Assembly (NCBI GenBank): GCA_900766635.1
Contig: CAAFWA010000285.1
Coordinates: 1-5,547 of the forward strand
Origin: an uncultured Acinetobacter sp.
GTDB taxonomy: Bacteria > Pseudomonadota > Gammaproteobacteria > Pseudomonadales > Moraxellaceae
Direction: 5' to 3'
Length of the DNA: 5,547 bases
Under the pieces are notes generated by a model. That model was not told the DNA's origin. It saw only the letters and a program-made list of their open reading frames with translations, and searched no databases. A program made the position numbers and the translations under genes. Below are positions 1 to 5,547 of the stretch, in pieces. Within the stretch, counting starts at the first letter, position 1. Each line of letters opens with the position of its first letter.

Positions 1-1184
1 AATTGCACATTACCCTCGGCATAAGCATAGTTACCAATGATCGATGAATAGGCAAATAAGAATAAAATTAAGGCCAAGAAATCATCGCCCCATGCCCCAA
101 TTTGGCTCTCAAGTGCCATTTGAGTTAAGGTGACCCCCTCAAAACCTGCATTTTGATACAGCCCTGAGGCTAAAATAATAATTGCAGTACAGGTACACAC
201 CACAAAAGTATCCACAAACACACCCAGCATTTGCACTAAACCTTGATTGACAGGATGTTTGACATCTGAGGCTGCTGCTGCATTGGGGGCTGAACCCATA
301 CCTGCTTCATTGGAAAATAGACCTCGTTTAATGCCCATCATCATGGCCATTGAAATCATCGCACCAAAAAAACCACCTGCAGCGGCTTCAAACTCAAAGG
401 CTTTACTAAAAATGAGTTGGAACATCGCAGGTAAACTGTCTAAATTTAAAATCGCAATATATAAAGCCACCATCAAGTATAACACGGCCATAAAAGGCAC
501 AAAGCTTTCTGCAACTTTGGCAATCCGCTTAATACCACCAAAAATAATCAATGCGGTCATGATCACTAAGGCGATGCCCACCCACGACAGCTCAAAACCA
601 CCACCCAATTGAATATTGGCACGATCCCAACCCCATGCGTGTGAGGTTGCCCCTGTAATGGCATTGGCTTGCACGGCGTTAAATACAAATCCATAGGTAA
701 AAATTAAGGCGATTGCAAACACAACTCCTAACCATTTTTGCTTTAAGCCTTGAGTAATATAGTAAGCAGGCCCACCTCGAAACTGTTGATTTTGATGATC
801 ACGCACTTTAAATAACTGCGCCAAAGATGATTCTACAAAGGCAGAGCTCATCCCTAAAAAGGCGGTCAGCCACATCCAAAAAACGGCGCCCGGTCCACCA
901 ATGGCAATGGCAATCGCAACACCTGCCACATTACCCACACCCACTCGACTTGCTAAACCAGTGACAAAAGCCTGAAATGGCGTGATCCCATGATGATCTT
1001 CACCGGGTTTGCGACTATTTTTCATCACCTTAATGCTGTGTAAAAATAATCGAACCTGTACTGCACCTGTCACAATGGTGTAAAACACACCCACCAAAAC
1101 CAAAAACACCACCAAAAAATCCCAGAGCGGCGTGTTCATTTTATTCACCCAATTGAGTAGGGTTTGATTTAAATTGTCATTCAT
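1..1184 (-). CDS. AGCS-family alanine/glycine:cation symporter, C-terminus cut by window edge
   Basis: This is an inner-membrane secondary transporter expected to import alanine and/or glycine with Na+ (or H+). I translated the minus strand from the ATG at 1184; 394 codons are open to the window edge without a stop. The family usually has about 450-500 residues, so roughly the last 60-100 are missing. Residues 96-111 (GGPGAVFWMWLTAFLG) fit the sodium:alanine symporter signature. The preceding segment ASRVGVGNVAGVA (about 78-90) is the glycine-rich first core helix, in the form typical of the YaaJ/DagA branch. Other family blocks are FRGGPAYYI (135-143), FGGIKRIAKVAE (215-226), SNEAGMGSAPNAAAA (291-305) and a late NYAYAEGN (385-392). 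The start is supported by AAGGA seven bases upstream; an internal ATG at codon 16 has no clear ribosome site. It lies downstream of gltS, separated by a terminator. Family assignment is firm; the exact substrate and cation are not shown by sequence. Confidence 0.95.
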   Translation of the reverse strand, partial: MNDNLNQTLLNWVNKMNTPLWDFLVVFLVLVGVFYTIVTGAVQVRLFLHSIKVMKNSRKPGEDHHGITPFQAFVTGLASRVGVGNVAGVAIAIAIGGPGAVFWMWLTAFLGMSSAFVESSLAQLFKVRDHQNQQFRGGPAYYITQGLKQKWLGVVFAIALIFTYGFVFNAVQANAITGATSHAWGWDRANIQLGGGFELSWVGIALVIMTALIIFGGIKRIAKVAESFVPFMAVLYLMVALYIAILNLDSLPAMFQLIFSKAFEFEAAAGGFFGAMISMAMMMGIKRGLFSNEAGMGSAPNAAAASDVKHPVNQGLVQMLGVFVDTFVVCTCTAIIILASGLYQNAGFEGVTLTQMALESQIGAWGDDFLALILFLFAYSSIIGNYAYAEGNVQ

Positions 1185-1191
1185 CTTGTTA

Positions 1192-1196
1192 TCCTT
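1192..1196 (-). promoter_or_regulatory. Shine-Dalgarno site of the AGCS symporter gene
   Basis: On the minus strand AAGGA lies seven bases before the ATG at 1184. This spacing favours that start over the in-frame ATG at codon 16 (position 1139). Confidence 0.65.
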
Positions 1197-1222
1197 ATCT
1201 TGCAATTTAAGGGAGAAAAAGC

Positions 1223-1252
1223 AAAAAAGCCCCATATCACAGGGGCTTTTTT
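1223..1252 (-). terminator. Rho-independent terminator after gltS
   Basis: A perfect 11-bp inverted repeat, AAAAAAGCCCC and GGGGCTTTTTT, surrounds an 8-base loop (1234-1241). On the minus strand the hairpin begins 14 bases after the gltS stop and ends in a run of six T, the classic intrinsic terminator layout. Because the arms carry A on one side and T on the other, it could also work on the plus strand, although no plus-strand gene ends here. It lies only 38 bases before the AGCS symporter ATG. Confidence 0.9.
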
Positions 1253-1266
1253 AAGATTCAATCAGA

Positions 1267-2514
1267 TCAGCCAAAAAATTTTAAAATTGACTGAATAACC
1301 ACCACGTTAATCAGATCGACGAAAAAAGCACCACACAGTGGCACAATTAAAAATGCTTTATGCGATGGGCCATACATATTGGTAATAGCTTGCATATTAG
1401 CCACTGCTGTTGGTGTAGCACCCATACCAAAACCACAATGACCTGCGGCTAGTACCGCTGCATCGTAATTTTTACCCATGACACGGAAAGTCACATAAGC
1501 AGCATAAAGTGCCATAGTAATGGTCTGTGCAGCTAAAATCACCATCAATGGACCTGCTAAATCTGCCAATTGCCATAATTTAAGTGACAATAGCGCCATC
1601 GCTAAATATAACGACAACGAAGCATTCCCAAAGACATCAATGGCACGATCAAAAATATTGACCTTAAACACACCCTCAAGCATATTGCGTAAAAACACGC
1701 CACAGGCCAATGCCCATACAAAGGTCGGCAATTCAAAGGCAGTTCCTTTGGTATAACCTGTCATAAATTCAGCAAAAGCTAAACAGATCGCAAATAAACC
1801 TAAAGTGGTAATCGCATTATCAGCGGTAATTAAACGTACACGATGTGGATATTCAAAAGGTACATATTCGGTACTGCCTAAATCATTCGCCGAACCATGA
1901 TCACGCTCTTGAATGCTCGCATCACTCATCGGGGTTGCCAATTTATGCTTATTAATTAAGGTCTTGGCTAAAGGGCCACCAATAATACCACCAATAATTA
2001 AACCAAAGGTGGCACTGGCCATACCAAGAGCTAAAGCACCCTCAATACCATAACGTGTTTCTAAAATCTCACCCCATGCGCCCGCAGTACCGTGTCCACC
2101 CGTTAAGGTAATTGACCCTGCAATTAAGCCAATCAGAGGATCAATGCCAAGTAAGGTCGCCAAACTAATACCGACTGCATTTTGCACCACAATAAATGAC
2201 GCAACAGCAATCAGGAAAATGACTAAACCAATCCCCCCTTCTTTTAACTTCGAGAAATTGGCGCTTAAGCCAATAGAAGCAAAGAAAATCAGCATAAAGC
2301 TACTTTGTAAGGTACTACTCGTGGTAATGCTATAGCCCCAAACGTTATACACGATTAATGAGACAACCGCCGCAACCAAGCCACCTGCAACAGGCTCAGG
2401 AATATTGTAGCGTTTTAAGAAATCTATTTTATTGACCAAAAAGCGACCCAGCAATAACACCAAGACCGCGGCAATAAGGGTATAAAATGCGTCGAATTTA
2501 AATTCCATAACCAT
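1267..2514 (-). CDS. gltS: Sodium/glutamate symporter GltS
   Basis: GltS is an inner-membrane Na+-coupled glutamate importer of the ESS family. The 415-residue product aligns along its whole length with what I recall of E. coli GltS (about 401 residues). The N-terminal part has LLGRFLV (21-27), FLKRYNIPEPVAGGL (32-46), SSFMLIFFASIGLSAN (71-86) and LLGIDPLIGLIAGSITLTGGHG (121-142). The two pore-loop blocks that define the family are present: GGHGTAGAWG at 139-148, and GHCGFGMGATPTAVANM at 358-374. A hydrophilic stretch at about 187-225 is the expected central cytoplasmic loop between the two inverted halves. Two starts are possible, ATG 2514 and ATG 2508; a weak GGA lies 5 bases from the first and 11 from the second, so the start is uncertain by two codons. 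A terminator follows the TGA stop. The gene is probably expressed on its own from the promoter at 2559-2586. Confidence 0.97.
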   Translation of the reverse strand: MVMEFKFDAFYTLIAAVLVLLLGRFLVNKIDFLKRYNIPEPVAGGLVAAVVSLIVYNVWGYSITTSSTLQSSFMLIFFASIGLSANFSKLKEGGIGLVIFLIAVASFIVVQNAVGISLATLLGIDPLIGLIAGSITLTGGHGTAGAWGEILETRYGIEGALALGMASATFGLIIGGIIGGPLAKTLINKHKLATPMSDASIQERDHGSANDLGSTEYVPFEYPHRVRLITADNAITTLGLFAICLAFAEFMTGYTKGTAFELPTFVWALACGVFLRNMLEGVFKVNIFDRAIDVFGNASLSLYLAMALLSLKLWQLADLAGPLMVILAAQTITMALYAAYVTFRVMGKNYDAAVLAAGHCGFGMGATPTAVANMQAITNMYGPSHKAFLIVPLCGAFFVDLINVVVIQSILKFFG

Positions 2515-2558
2515 GATATCCGTTTAAAAGGTAAATACTTATTGTTCTCATGGGGCAC

Positions 2559-2586
2559 ATTATTGAAAGAATCAGATCTATGCCAA
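2559..2586 (-). promoter_or_regulatory. Probable sigma70 promoter of gltS
   Basis: On the minus strand TTGGCA (2586 to 2581, one mismatch to TTGACA) and AATAAT (2564 to 2559, one mismatch to TATAAT) are separated by 16 bases. The predicted transcript start near 2552 gives a leader of about 38 bases before the gltS ATG at 2514. It is the best promoter match seen in the window, but it is prediction by eye only. Confidence 0.6.
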
Positions 2587-2644
2587 TTAATTTACTTTAA
2601 ATCAACTCCAAGTAACCACAAGATAAATAATGTAAAGACCAGTT

Positions 2645-2674
2645 TTTATATAACACGTGATCCATTGAACAATG
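2645..2674 (-). promoter_or_regulatory. Possible distal gltS promoter overlapped by a dyad
   Basis: On the minus strand a weak -35 TTGTTC (2672 to 2667) and a good -10 TATAAA (2650 to 2645) are separated by 16 bases. The -35 box lies inside the 12-base dyad CATTGTTCAATG (2663-2674; arms CATTG/CAATG, central two bases unpaired), which could be a repressor site. The leader to gltS would be about 125 bases. AT-rich gaps produce such matches often, so this is tentative. Confidence 0.3.
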
Positions 2675-2733
2675 AAAGCAACGCACAACATCAAGATAAG
2701 ATTGGATTGATCTTACCCACTGATCCCGAAAAG

Positions 2734-2748
2734 AGGCATATTATGCCT
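2734..2748. promoter_or_regulatory. 15-base dyad in the gltS upstream region, possible operator
   Basis: AGGCATA-T-TATGCCT is a perfect 7-bp inverted repeat around one central base, a shape typical of a dimeric regulator site. It lies about 220 bases upstream of gltS and about 75 bases past the terminator stem of porin A. The central spacing is too short for an RNA hairpin, so protein binding is more likely than a terminator. The regulator is unknown. Confidence 0.35.
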
Positions 2749-2819
2749 ATCAAATAAACAAAGTCCTATGACTATTACGCCATAGACCCATAAAATAGAT
2801 CAATTAACAAACAAATCAT

Positions 2820-2849
2820 AAAAAAAACCGAGATCAATGACCTCGGTTT
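2820..2849 (-). terminator. Rho-independent terminator after porin A
   Basis: On the minus strand the stem AAACCGAG/CTCGGTTT (8 bp) encloses a 9-base loop (2833-2841) and is followed by a run of T reaching 2820. It starts 22 bases after the porin A stop codon and separates porin A from gltS. Confidence 0.9.
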
Positions 2850-2871
2850 GGTTATGAATCATGTCATCGTC

Positions 2872-4140
2872 TTAAAAACTATAACGTGCCATGAGGCCAA
2901 AACGTTGGTCTTTATAAGATTCACCGGCAAAGGTTTCTCGTTCACCATGTACATATTCAACACCTAAGTCCACAGGCTTAGTCGGTGAATAAATGACATT
3001 CCACCATGCTTGTTGAACCTGTTCATTGCCCGCTTGATTTAATGCGGCATAAGCAGTGCTGTCATCGGCAAAGAGTGCACCGTAAGCTAAAGTTGAGCGC
3101 CAAGCAGGTGAAAATTTATACGTTGCCCCCACTTGCACCGCATGAAATTCATTTTGCTCAATATTTTGCTCGGCATCTAAAGCAAATGCTGTATTGCTCG
3201 CATATAGGTACTTGCTATTGCCTTGTACATAAGAATAATCGGCTGAAAGTTTAAGCGGATCTGTCAGTTGATAATTCACCCCTACAGCTGCGCCCCACGC
3301 CATGGCATCATCACTACCTGATTCGGTTTTATAATGCTCGACTAAACCACGTGCCGACAATGAACCTTTGCCATCGGCAAAACCTTGAATCACTTTGGCT
3401 GTTAATACAGGCGCACTATATTTGAGTTTAACGTCTTGGTCAGCAAATTTACTTGCTGTACTATCGCCTTTTTCAGCTGCAATCATGACTTGGGTATTCG
3501 GTGCAATCTTATGGCTATAACGCACCATCGGCACACGCGTGGTACCACCACCTAGGTTAGTGTTAAAATCAATCATCTCTGGGGCATGATTAGACAAGAA
3601 TGTCGATAAGGTTTGCCCAATTAACCAATCGTTATAGGTTAAATACACATGACGCAGACGCAAACTTTCGCTCGCACTGGCAAAATCAGTTTCTAATTTA
3701 CCGCCGAGTCTTCCATTTTCAATTGGTGTAGAAAAATCAAGGCCAATACGCGTTGTTTTTAAGGTTGAGCGTAATTTGTCTTTGGCCTCACCTTGAGAAC
3801 TTGCCACCCCGTTAAAGTCGTTATCGGCACCTTCAACAATATAGTTCGCATCGGCACGTACAAAACCATAAAGTTTTACTTCAGCCCCACCATTGGTGGT
3901 GAATTTGAGTCCATCACGCTTAACTGTAGGTGTTTGGCTAGATTCAGCAACTTGCTTGATTTGCTGTTGTTGTTGAACTTGAACCTGTTGTTGCTGAATG
4001 AGTGACTTTAAAGCTGCAACCTCTTGGCGCAGTTGTTCAATTTGTTGTTGCTCCGTTTGTGCCGATGCGTTGGACCACATTAGACTTGCAACTGCTGCGA
4101 CTAAACCAATTTTAATGCAAGATTGCGCCTTATTTTTCAC
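2872..4140 (-). CDS. DcaP-like outer-membrane porin A
   Basis: This is a trimeric beta-barrel channel of the DcaP family; A. baumannii DcaP is known to favour negatively charged solutes such as dicarboxylates. With the GTG start the product has 422 residues. Residues 1-27 are a Sec signal peptide (lysines at 2, 4 and 10, hydrophobic core IGLVAAVASLMW, cleavage after ASA). Residues about 29-65 form a coiled coil (QLRQEVAALKSLI) running into a glutamine-rich stretch. The barrel begins at GGAEVKLYGFVRADANY (84-100), followed by TTRIGLDF (129-136) and LRLRHVYLTYNDWLIGQT (160-177). The protein ends ARYSF; a terminal phenylalanine is the usual BAM insertion signal. The open frame also has a TTG one codon upstream (4143), but the AGGGAG ribosome site is 6 bases from GTG and only 3 from TTG, so I chose GTG. 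It has its own terminator and is a clear paralog of porin B upstream. The precise substrate is unknown. Confidence 0.93.
   Translation of the reverse strand: MKNKAQSCIKIGLVAAVASLMWSNASAQTEQQQIEQLRQEVAALKSLIQQQQVQVQQQQQIKQVAESSQTPTVKRDGLKFTTNGGAEVKLYGFVRADANYIVEGADNDFNGVASSQGEAKDKLRSTLKTTRIGLDFSTPIENGRLGGKLETDFASASESLRLRHVYLTYNDWLIGQTLSTFLSNHAPEMIDFNTNLGGGTTRVPMVRYSHKIAPNTQVMIAAEKGDSTASKFADQDVKLKYSAPVLTAKVIQGFADGKGSLSARGLVEHYKTESGSDDAMAWGAAVGVNYQLTDPLKLSADYSYVQGNSKYLYASNTAFALDAEQNIEQNEFHAVQVGATYKFSPAWRSTLAYGALFADDSTAYAALNQAGNEQVQQAWWNVIYSPTKPVDLGVEYVHGERETFAGESYKDQRFGLMARYSF
3961..3996 (-). repeat. CAA/CAG glutamine-codon tract inside porin A
   Basis: Twelve codons read as ten glutamines interrupted by two valines (QQQQVQVQQQQQ), nearly all CAA or CAG. 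The tract continues the N-terminal coiled coil of porin A between the heptad-like segment and the barrel. Near-identical trinucleotides make length change by replication slippage plausible without breaking the frame. Confidence 0.75.
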
Positions 4141-4146
4141 CAAATA

Positions 4147-4152
4147 CTCCCT
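4147..4152 (-). promoter_or_regulatory. Shine-Dalgarno site that decides the porin A start
   Basis: On the minus strand AGGGAG ends six bases before GTG (4140) and three bases before TTG (4143). The spacing favours GTG as the start, giving MKNKAQ as the N-terminus. Confidence 0.7.
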
Positions 4153-4215
4153 AAAATCATTGTTTTATTGCTGTTGTAACACATTTATTTGTTTAAGAAA
4201 TTTTTCTAACGTATA

Positions 4216-4242
4216 TGCTCAAATGAGCAAAATCATGTGCTC
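4216..4242. promoter_or_regulatory. Three alternating TGCTC/GAGCA elements upstream of porin A
   Basis: On the plus strand TGCTC (4216-4220), GAGCA (4225-4229) and TGCTC (4238-4242) alternate in orientation. The first two belong to a 14-base dyad TGCTCAAATGAGCA (4216-4229; 6-bp arms, two unpaired central bases). The array lies 76-102 bases before the porin A start. It could be an operator with paired half-sites. If transcribed, the middle element could pair with either neighbour, giving two exclusive hairpins. A possible -10 TATAAA lies just upstream at 4260-4265 without a good -35 at normal spacing. Confidence 0.4.
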
Positions 4243-4281
4243 GGCATAAAATGACACAGTTTATATGTAATTTCAAAGACC

Positions 4282-4295
4282 GATTGATGACAATC
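4282..4295. promoter_or_regulatory. 14-base dyad GATTG-N4-CAATC upstream of porin A
   Basis: A perfect 5-bp inverted repeat with a 4-base centre lies between the porin B terminator and the possible porin A -10 at 4260-4265. It sits where an activator or repressor of porin A could bind, roughly 30 bases upstream of the predicted transcript start. Short dyads arise by chance in AT-rich DNA, so support is weak. Confidence 0.25.
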
Positions 4296-4312
4296 ATATG
4301 AACTTTCGTCAT

Positions 4313-4342
4313 AAAAAAAGAGGTCATCACGACCTCTTTTTT
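4313..4342 (-). terminator. Rho-independent terminator after porin B
   Basis: A perfect 12-bp inverted repeat, AAAAAAGAGGTC and GACCTCTTTTTT, surrounds the 5-base loop 4326-4330. On the minus strand it starts 12 bases after the porin B stop and ends in a run of seven T. It separates the transcripts of the two porin genes. Confidence 0.92.
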
Positions 4343-4354
4343 AACATGACCTGC

Positions 4355-5547
4355 TTAGAAGTTATAGATCGCCGTCATATTTACACGTTGATCTTCACCT
4401 GTACGCTTGTCAAATGTTTCACGTTCACCCGTGGTGTACTCGATACCTAAGCTCACAGGTTTAATTGGGCTATAGAATACATTGGCCCATGCTTGCCAAA
4501 TTTCTTTGTTTAAGTTACCAGTCGCATTTTCTAAGTACTTTTGATTATCATCAGCTTGCATGTAGCCATAACCTAATGTACCACGCCATTGGTCATTAAA
4601 CTGTTGTGTTACGCCGACACTAATTGAGTCAAACTCGTTTTCTGCCACAATGTTTTTATCAGCATCTTGAGCAAAACCTGCATTACTGCGCAAGATAAAG
4701 CTACTATCACCTTTGACATGGTAGTAATCGGCTTTCACTGTAGTACTTGGTGTAATGTCGAGCTTTGTACCTACACCAACACCCCACGCCGTCGTAGTAT
4801 CTGCATCGGTACGTTTTTCATTGACCATACCACGCACACCCACTTGCATGTTATCCATTACTTTATGGTTTAAACGTGCTGTTAAAGCAGGTAAACGTAA
4901 ATTTGAGCTTGAATCTTTTGGATCTTCAAGTGCTACGACTAAGTTGGTCTCTGGACTAAATTTAGTCGTATGACGAATTTGTGGGGTACGTTTAATTGTA
5001 CCACCGACATAGGTCATGGCATCCACAGTATCTGGAATATAATCAGGTGTGGCAAAGTTTGACCAAGTTTGACCAACTAACCAATCATTGTAAGTCATGT
5101 AAGCATGACGAATGCGCAGTGCATCATTGGTGCCAAGAAAATCGACTTCAATTTTACCTGCAAGCTCAGCATTGTTCACAGGGGCTTTAAAATCTAGCCC
5201 TAAACGTGTTGCTGCAAGAGTACTGCTAAAACGGTCTTTATACGAGACTGCATCACCCTCTAAAGGCACGCCTGCAATTTGGTTATACGGATTATTGGTT
5301 GCACCACCTACAATTTGGTAGCCTGCATCAGCACGCACATTACCATAGAGTTTGACTTCGGCCCCACCCACAGTCAGCCCTAAACCTGATGATTTTTTCT
5401 GCGCTTCAACTTTTGGTGCTGCGACTTGAGTTTGTACAGCCTGTACTTGATGCTGAGTTAAACGCTGCTGTTCACCGTATTGCTGCACTAATTTACGTAG
5501 CTCAAGAACTTCTTGACGTAATTGATCGACTTCACTTACCCCATTGG
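4355..5547 (-). CDS. DcaP-like outer-membrane porin B, N-terminal signal peptide outside window
   Basis: This is a second DcaP-family beta-barrel channel. The frame stays open to the window edge, giving 396 residues before the TAA stop. A GTG at 5488 could be read as a start, but the frame runs on upstream with SEVDQLRQEVLELRKL, which matches the coiled coil of porin A (QIEQLRQEVAALKSL). By that alignment about 28-30 residues, chiefly the signal peptide, are missing. After the coil comes a glutamine-rich linker, then GGAEVKLYGNVRADAGYQ, TRLGLDFKAP, LRIRHAYMTYNDWLVGQTWSNF and GERETF, all shared with porin A apart from a few residues. The protein ends AIYNF with the usual terminal phenylalanine. 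Compared with porin A, the segments between shared strand blocks differ in length and charge (for example the insert after YQIVGG), so the two channels probably differ in selectivity. A terminator follows directly. Confidence 0.93.
   Translation of the reverse strand, partial: NGVSEVDQLRQEVLELRKLVQQYGEQQRLTQHQVQAVQTQVAAPKVEAQKKSSGLGLTVGGAEVKLYGNVRADAGYQIVGGATNNPYNQIAGVPLEGDAVSYKDRFSSTLAATRLGLDFKAPVNNAELAGKIEVDFLGTNDALRIRHAYMTYNDWLVGQTWSNFATPDYIPDTVDAMTYVGGTIKRTPQIRHTTKFSPETNLVVALEDPKDSSSNLRLPALTARLNHKVMDNMQVGVRGMVNEKRTDADTTTAWGVGVGTKLDITPSTTVKADYYHVKGDSSFILRSNAGFAQDADKNIVAENEFDSISVGVTQQFNDQWRGTLGYGYMQADDNQKYLENATGNLNKEIWQAWANVFYSPIKPVSLGIEYTTGERETFDKRTGEDQRVNMTAIYNF

Larger units (their letters stand above)
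2515..2871. other. Intergenic region between porin A and gltS
   Basis: This gap of about 357 bases contains, in minus-strand order, the porin A terminator, a 15-base dyad, a weak distal promoter overlapped by a smaller dyad, and the proximal gltS promoter. I see no convincing protein gene, tRNA or known riboswitch. A plus-strand open frame at 2542-2757 needs a TTG start, has no ribosome site and runs through the gltS promoter. Confidence 0.7.
4141..4354. other. Intergenic region between porin B and porin A
   Basis: The gap of 214 bases holds the porin B terminator, the GATTG/CAATC dyad, a possible -10 TATAAA at 4260-4265, the TGCTC/GAGCA array, and the porin A ribosome site. No -35 box at normal spacing is convincing, so an activator-dependent promoter is possible. 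No small gene is supported here. Confidence 0.6.

Noticed and set aside
247..612. Plus-strand open frame of 121 codons
   Set aside because: It lies antisense to the AGCS symporter gene, whose minus-strand translation carries full family motifs. The plus-strand product shows no recognisable domain.
1223..1252. Palindromic terminators considered as mobile-element ends or repeats
   Set aside because: The three hairpins differ in stem sequence, sit just after stop codons and carry T tracts, so they are ordinary intrinsic terminators.
2651..2660. CACGTG palindrome upstream of gltS
   Set aside because: A six-base palindrome is expected by chance and no bacterial regulator context supports it.
2542..2757. 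Plus-strand open frame of 71 codons in the gltS upstream gap
   Set aside because: It needs a TTG start, has no ribosome site, spans the predicted gltS promoters and dyads, and its product resembles random AT-rich translation.
3793..4005. Plus-strand frame with a leucine-rich end (LLLLLNLNLLLL)
   Set aside because: The leucine run is the antisense reading of the CAA/CAG glutamine tract of porin A, not a membrane segment.
4355..5488. Porin B starting at the GTG at 5488
   Set aside because: The frame continues upstream with coiled-coil sequence homologous to porin A, and a start here would leave an outer-membrane protein without a signal peptide.

Overview
The window is AT-rich bacterial DNA that most resembles Acinetobacter or a close Moraxellaceae relative. 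The pointers are two adjacent DcaP-like outer-membrane porins (a family best known from Acinetobacter), AT-biased codon use, and short intergenic gaps ending in hairpins with long T tracts. The genus is inferred from gene content, not from a marker gene.

All four genes lie on the minus strand, so transcription runs from high to low coordinates: DcaP-like porin B (5547 to 4355, signal peptide cut off by the window edge), DcaP-like porin A (4140 to 2872), the sodium/glutamate symporter gltS (2514 to 1267), and an AGCS-family alanine/glycine:cation symporter (1184 to 1, C-terminus cut off). Each of the first three genes is followed closely by a strong intrinsic terminator (4313-4342, 2820-2849, 1223-1252), so the cluster looks like successive single-gene units rather than one operon. 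The gap before gltS (2515-2871) holds a good sigma70-type promoter, a weaker distal promoter and two dyads. The gap before porin A (4141-4354) holds an array of inverted TGCTC/GAGCA elements and a second dyad. The terminator between gltS and the AGCS gene leaves only 38 bases before the AGCS start, with no convincing promoter.

The plausible common theme is uptake of small amino or organic acids. DcaP-type channels favour anionic solutes across the outer membrane, GltS imports glutamate across the inner membrane with Na+, and the AGCS protein imports alanine or glycine with Na+ or H+. This link is inferred from neighbourhood and family knowledge.

The genes belong to known families and I see no sign of a new enzymatic or defence system, mobile element, CRISPR array, tRNA or rRNA. 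The points most worth a second look are regulatory: mutually exclusive hairpins upstream of porin A, the squeezed terminator before the AGCS gene, and the glutamine-rich, slippage-prone coiled-coil segment of porin A.
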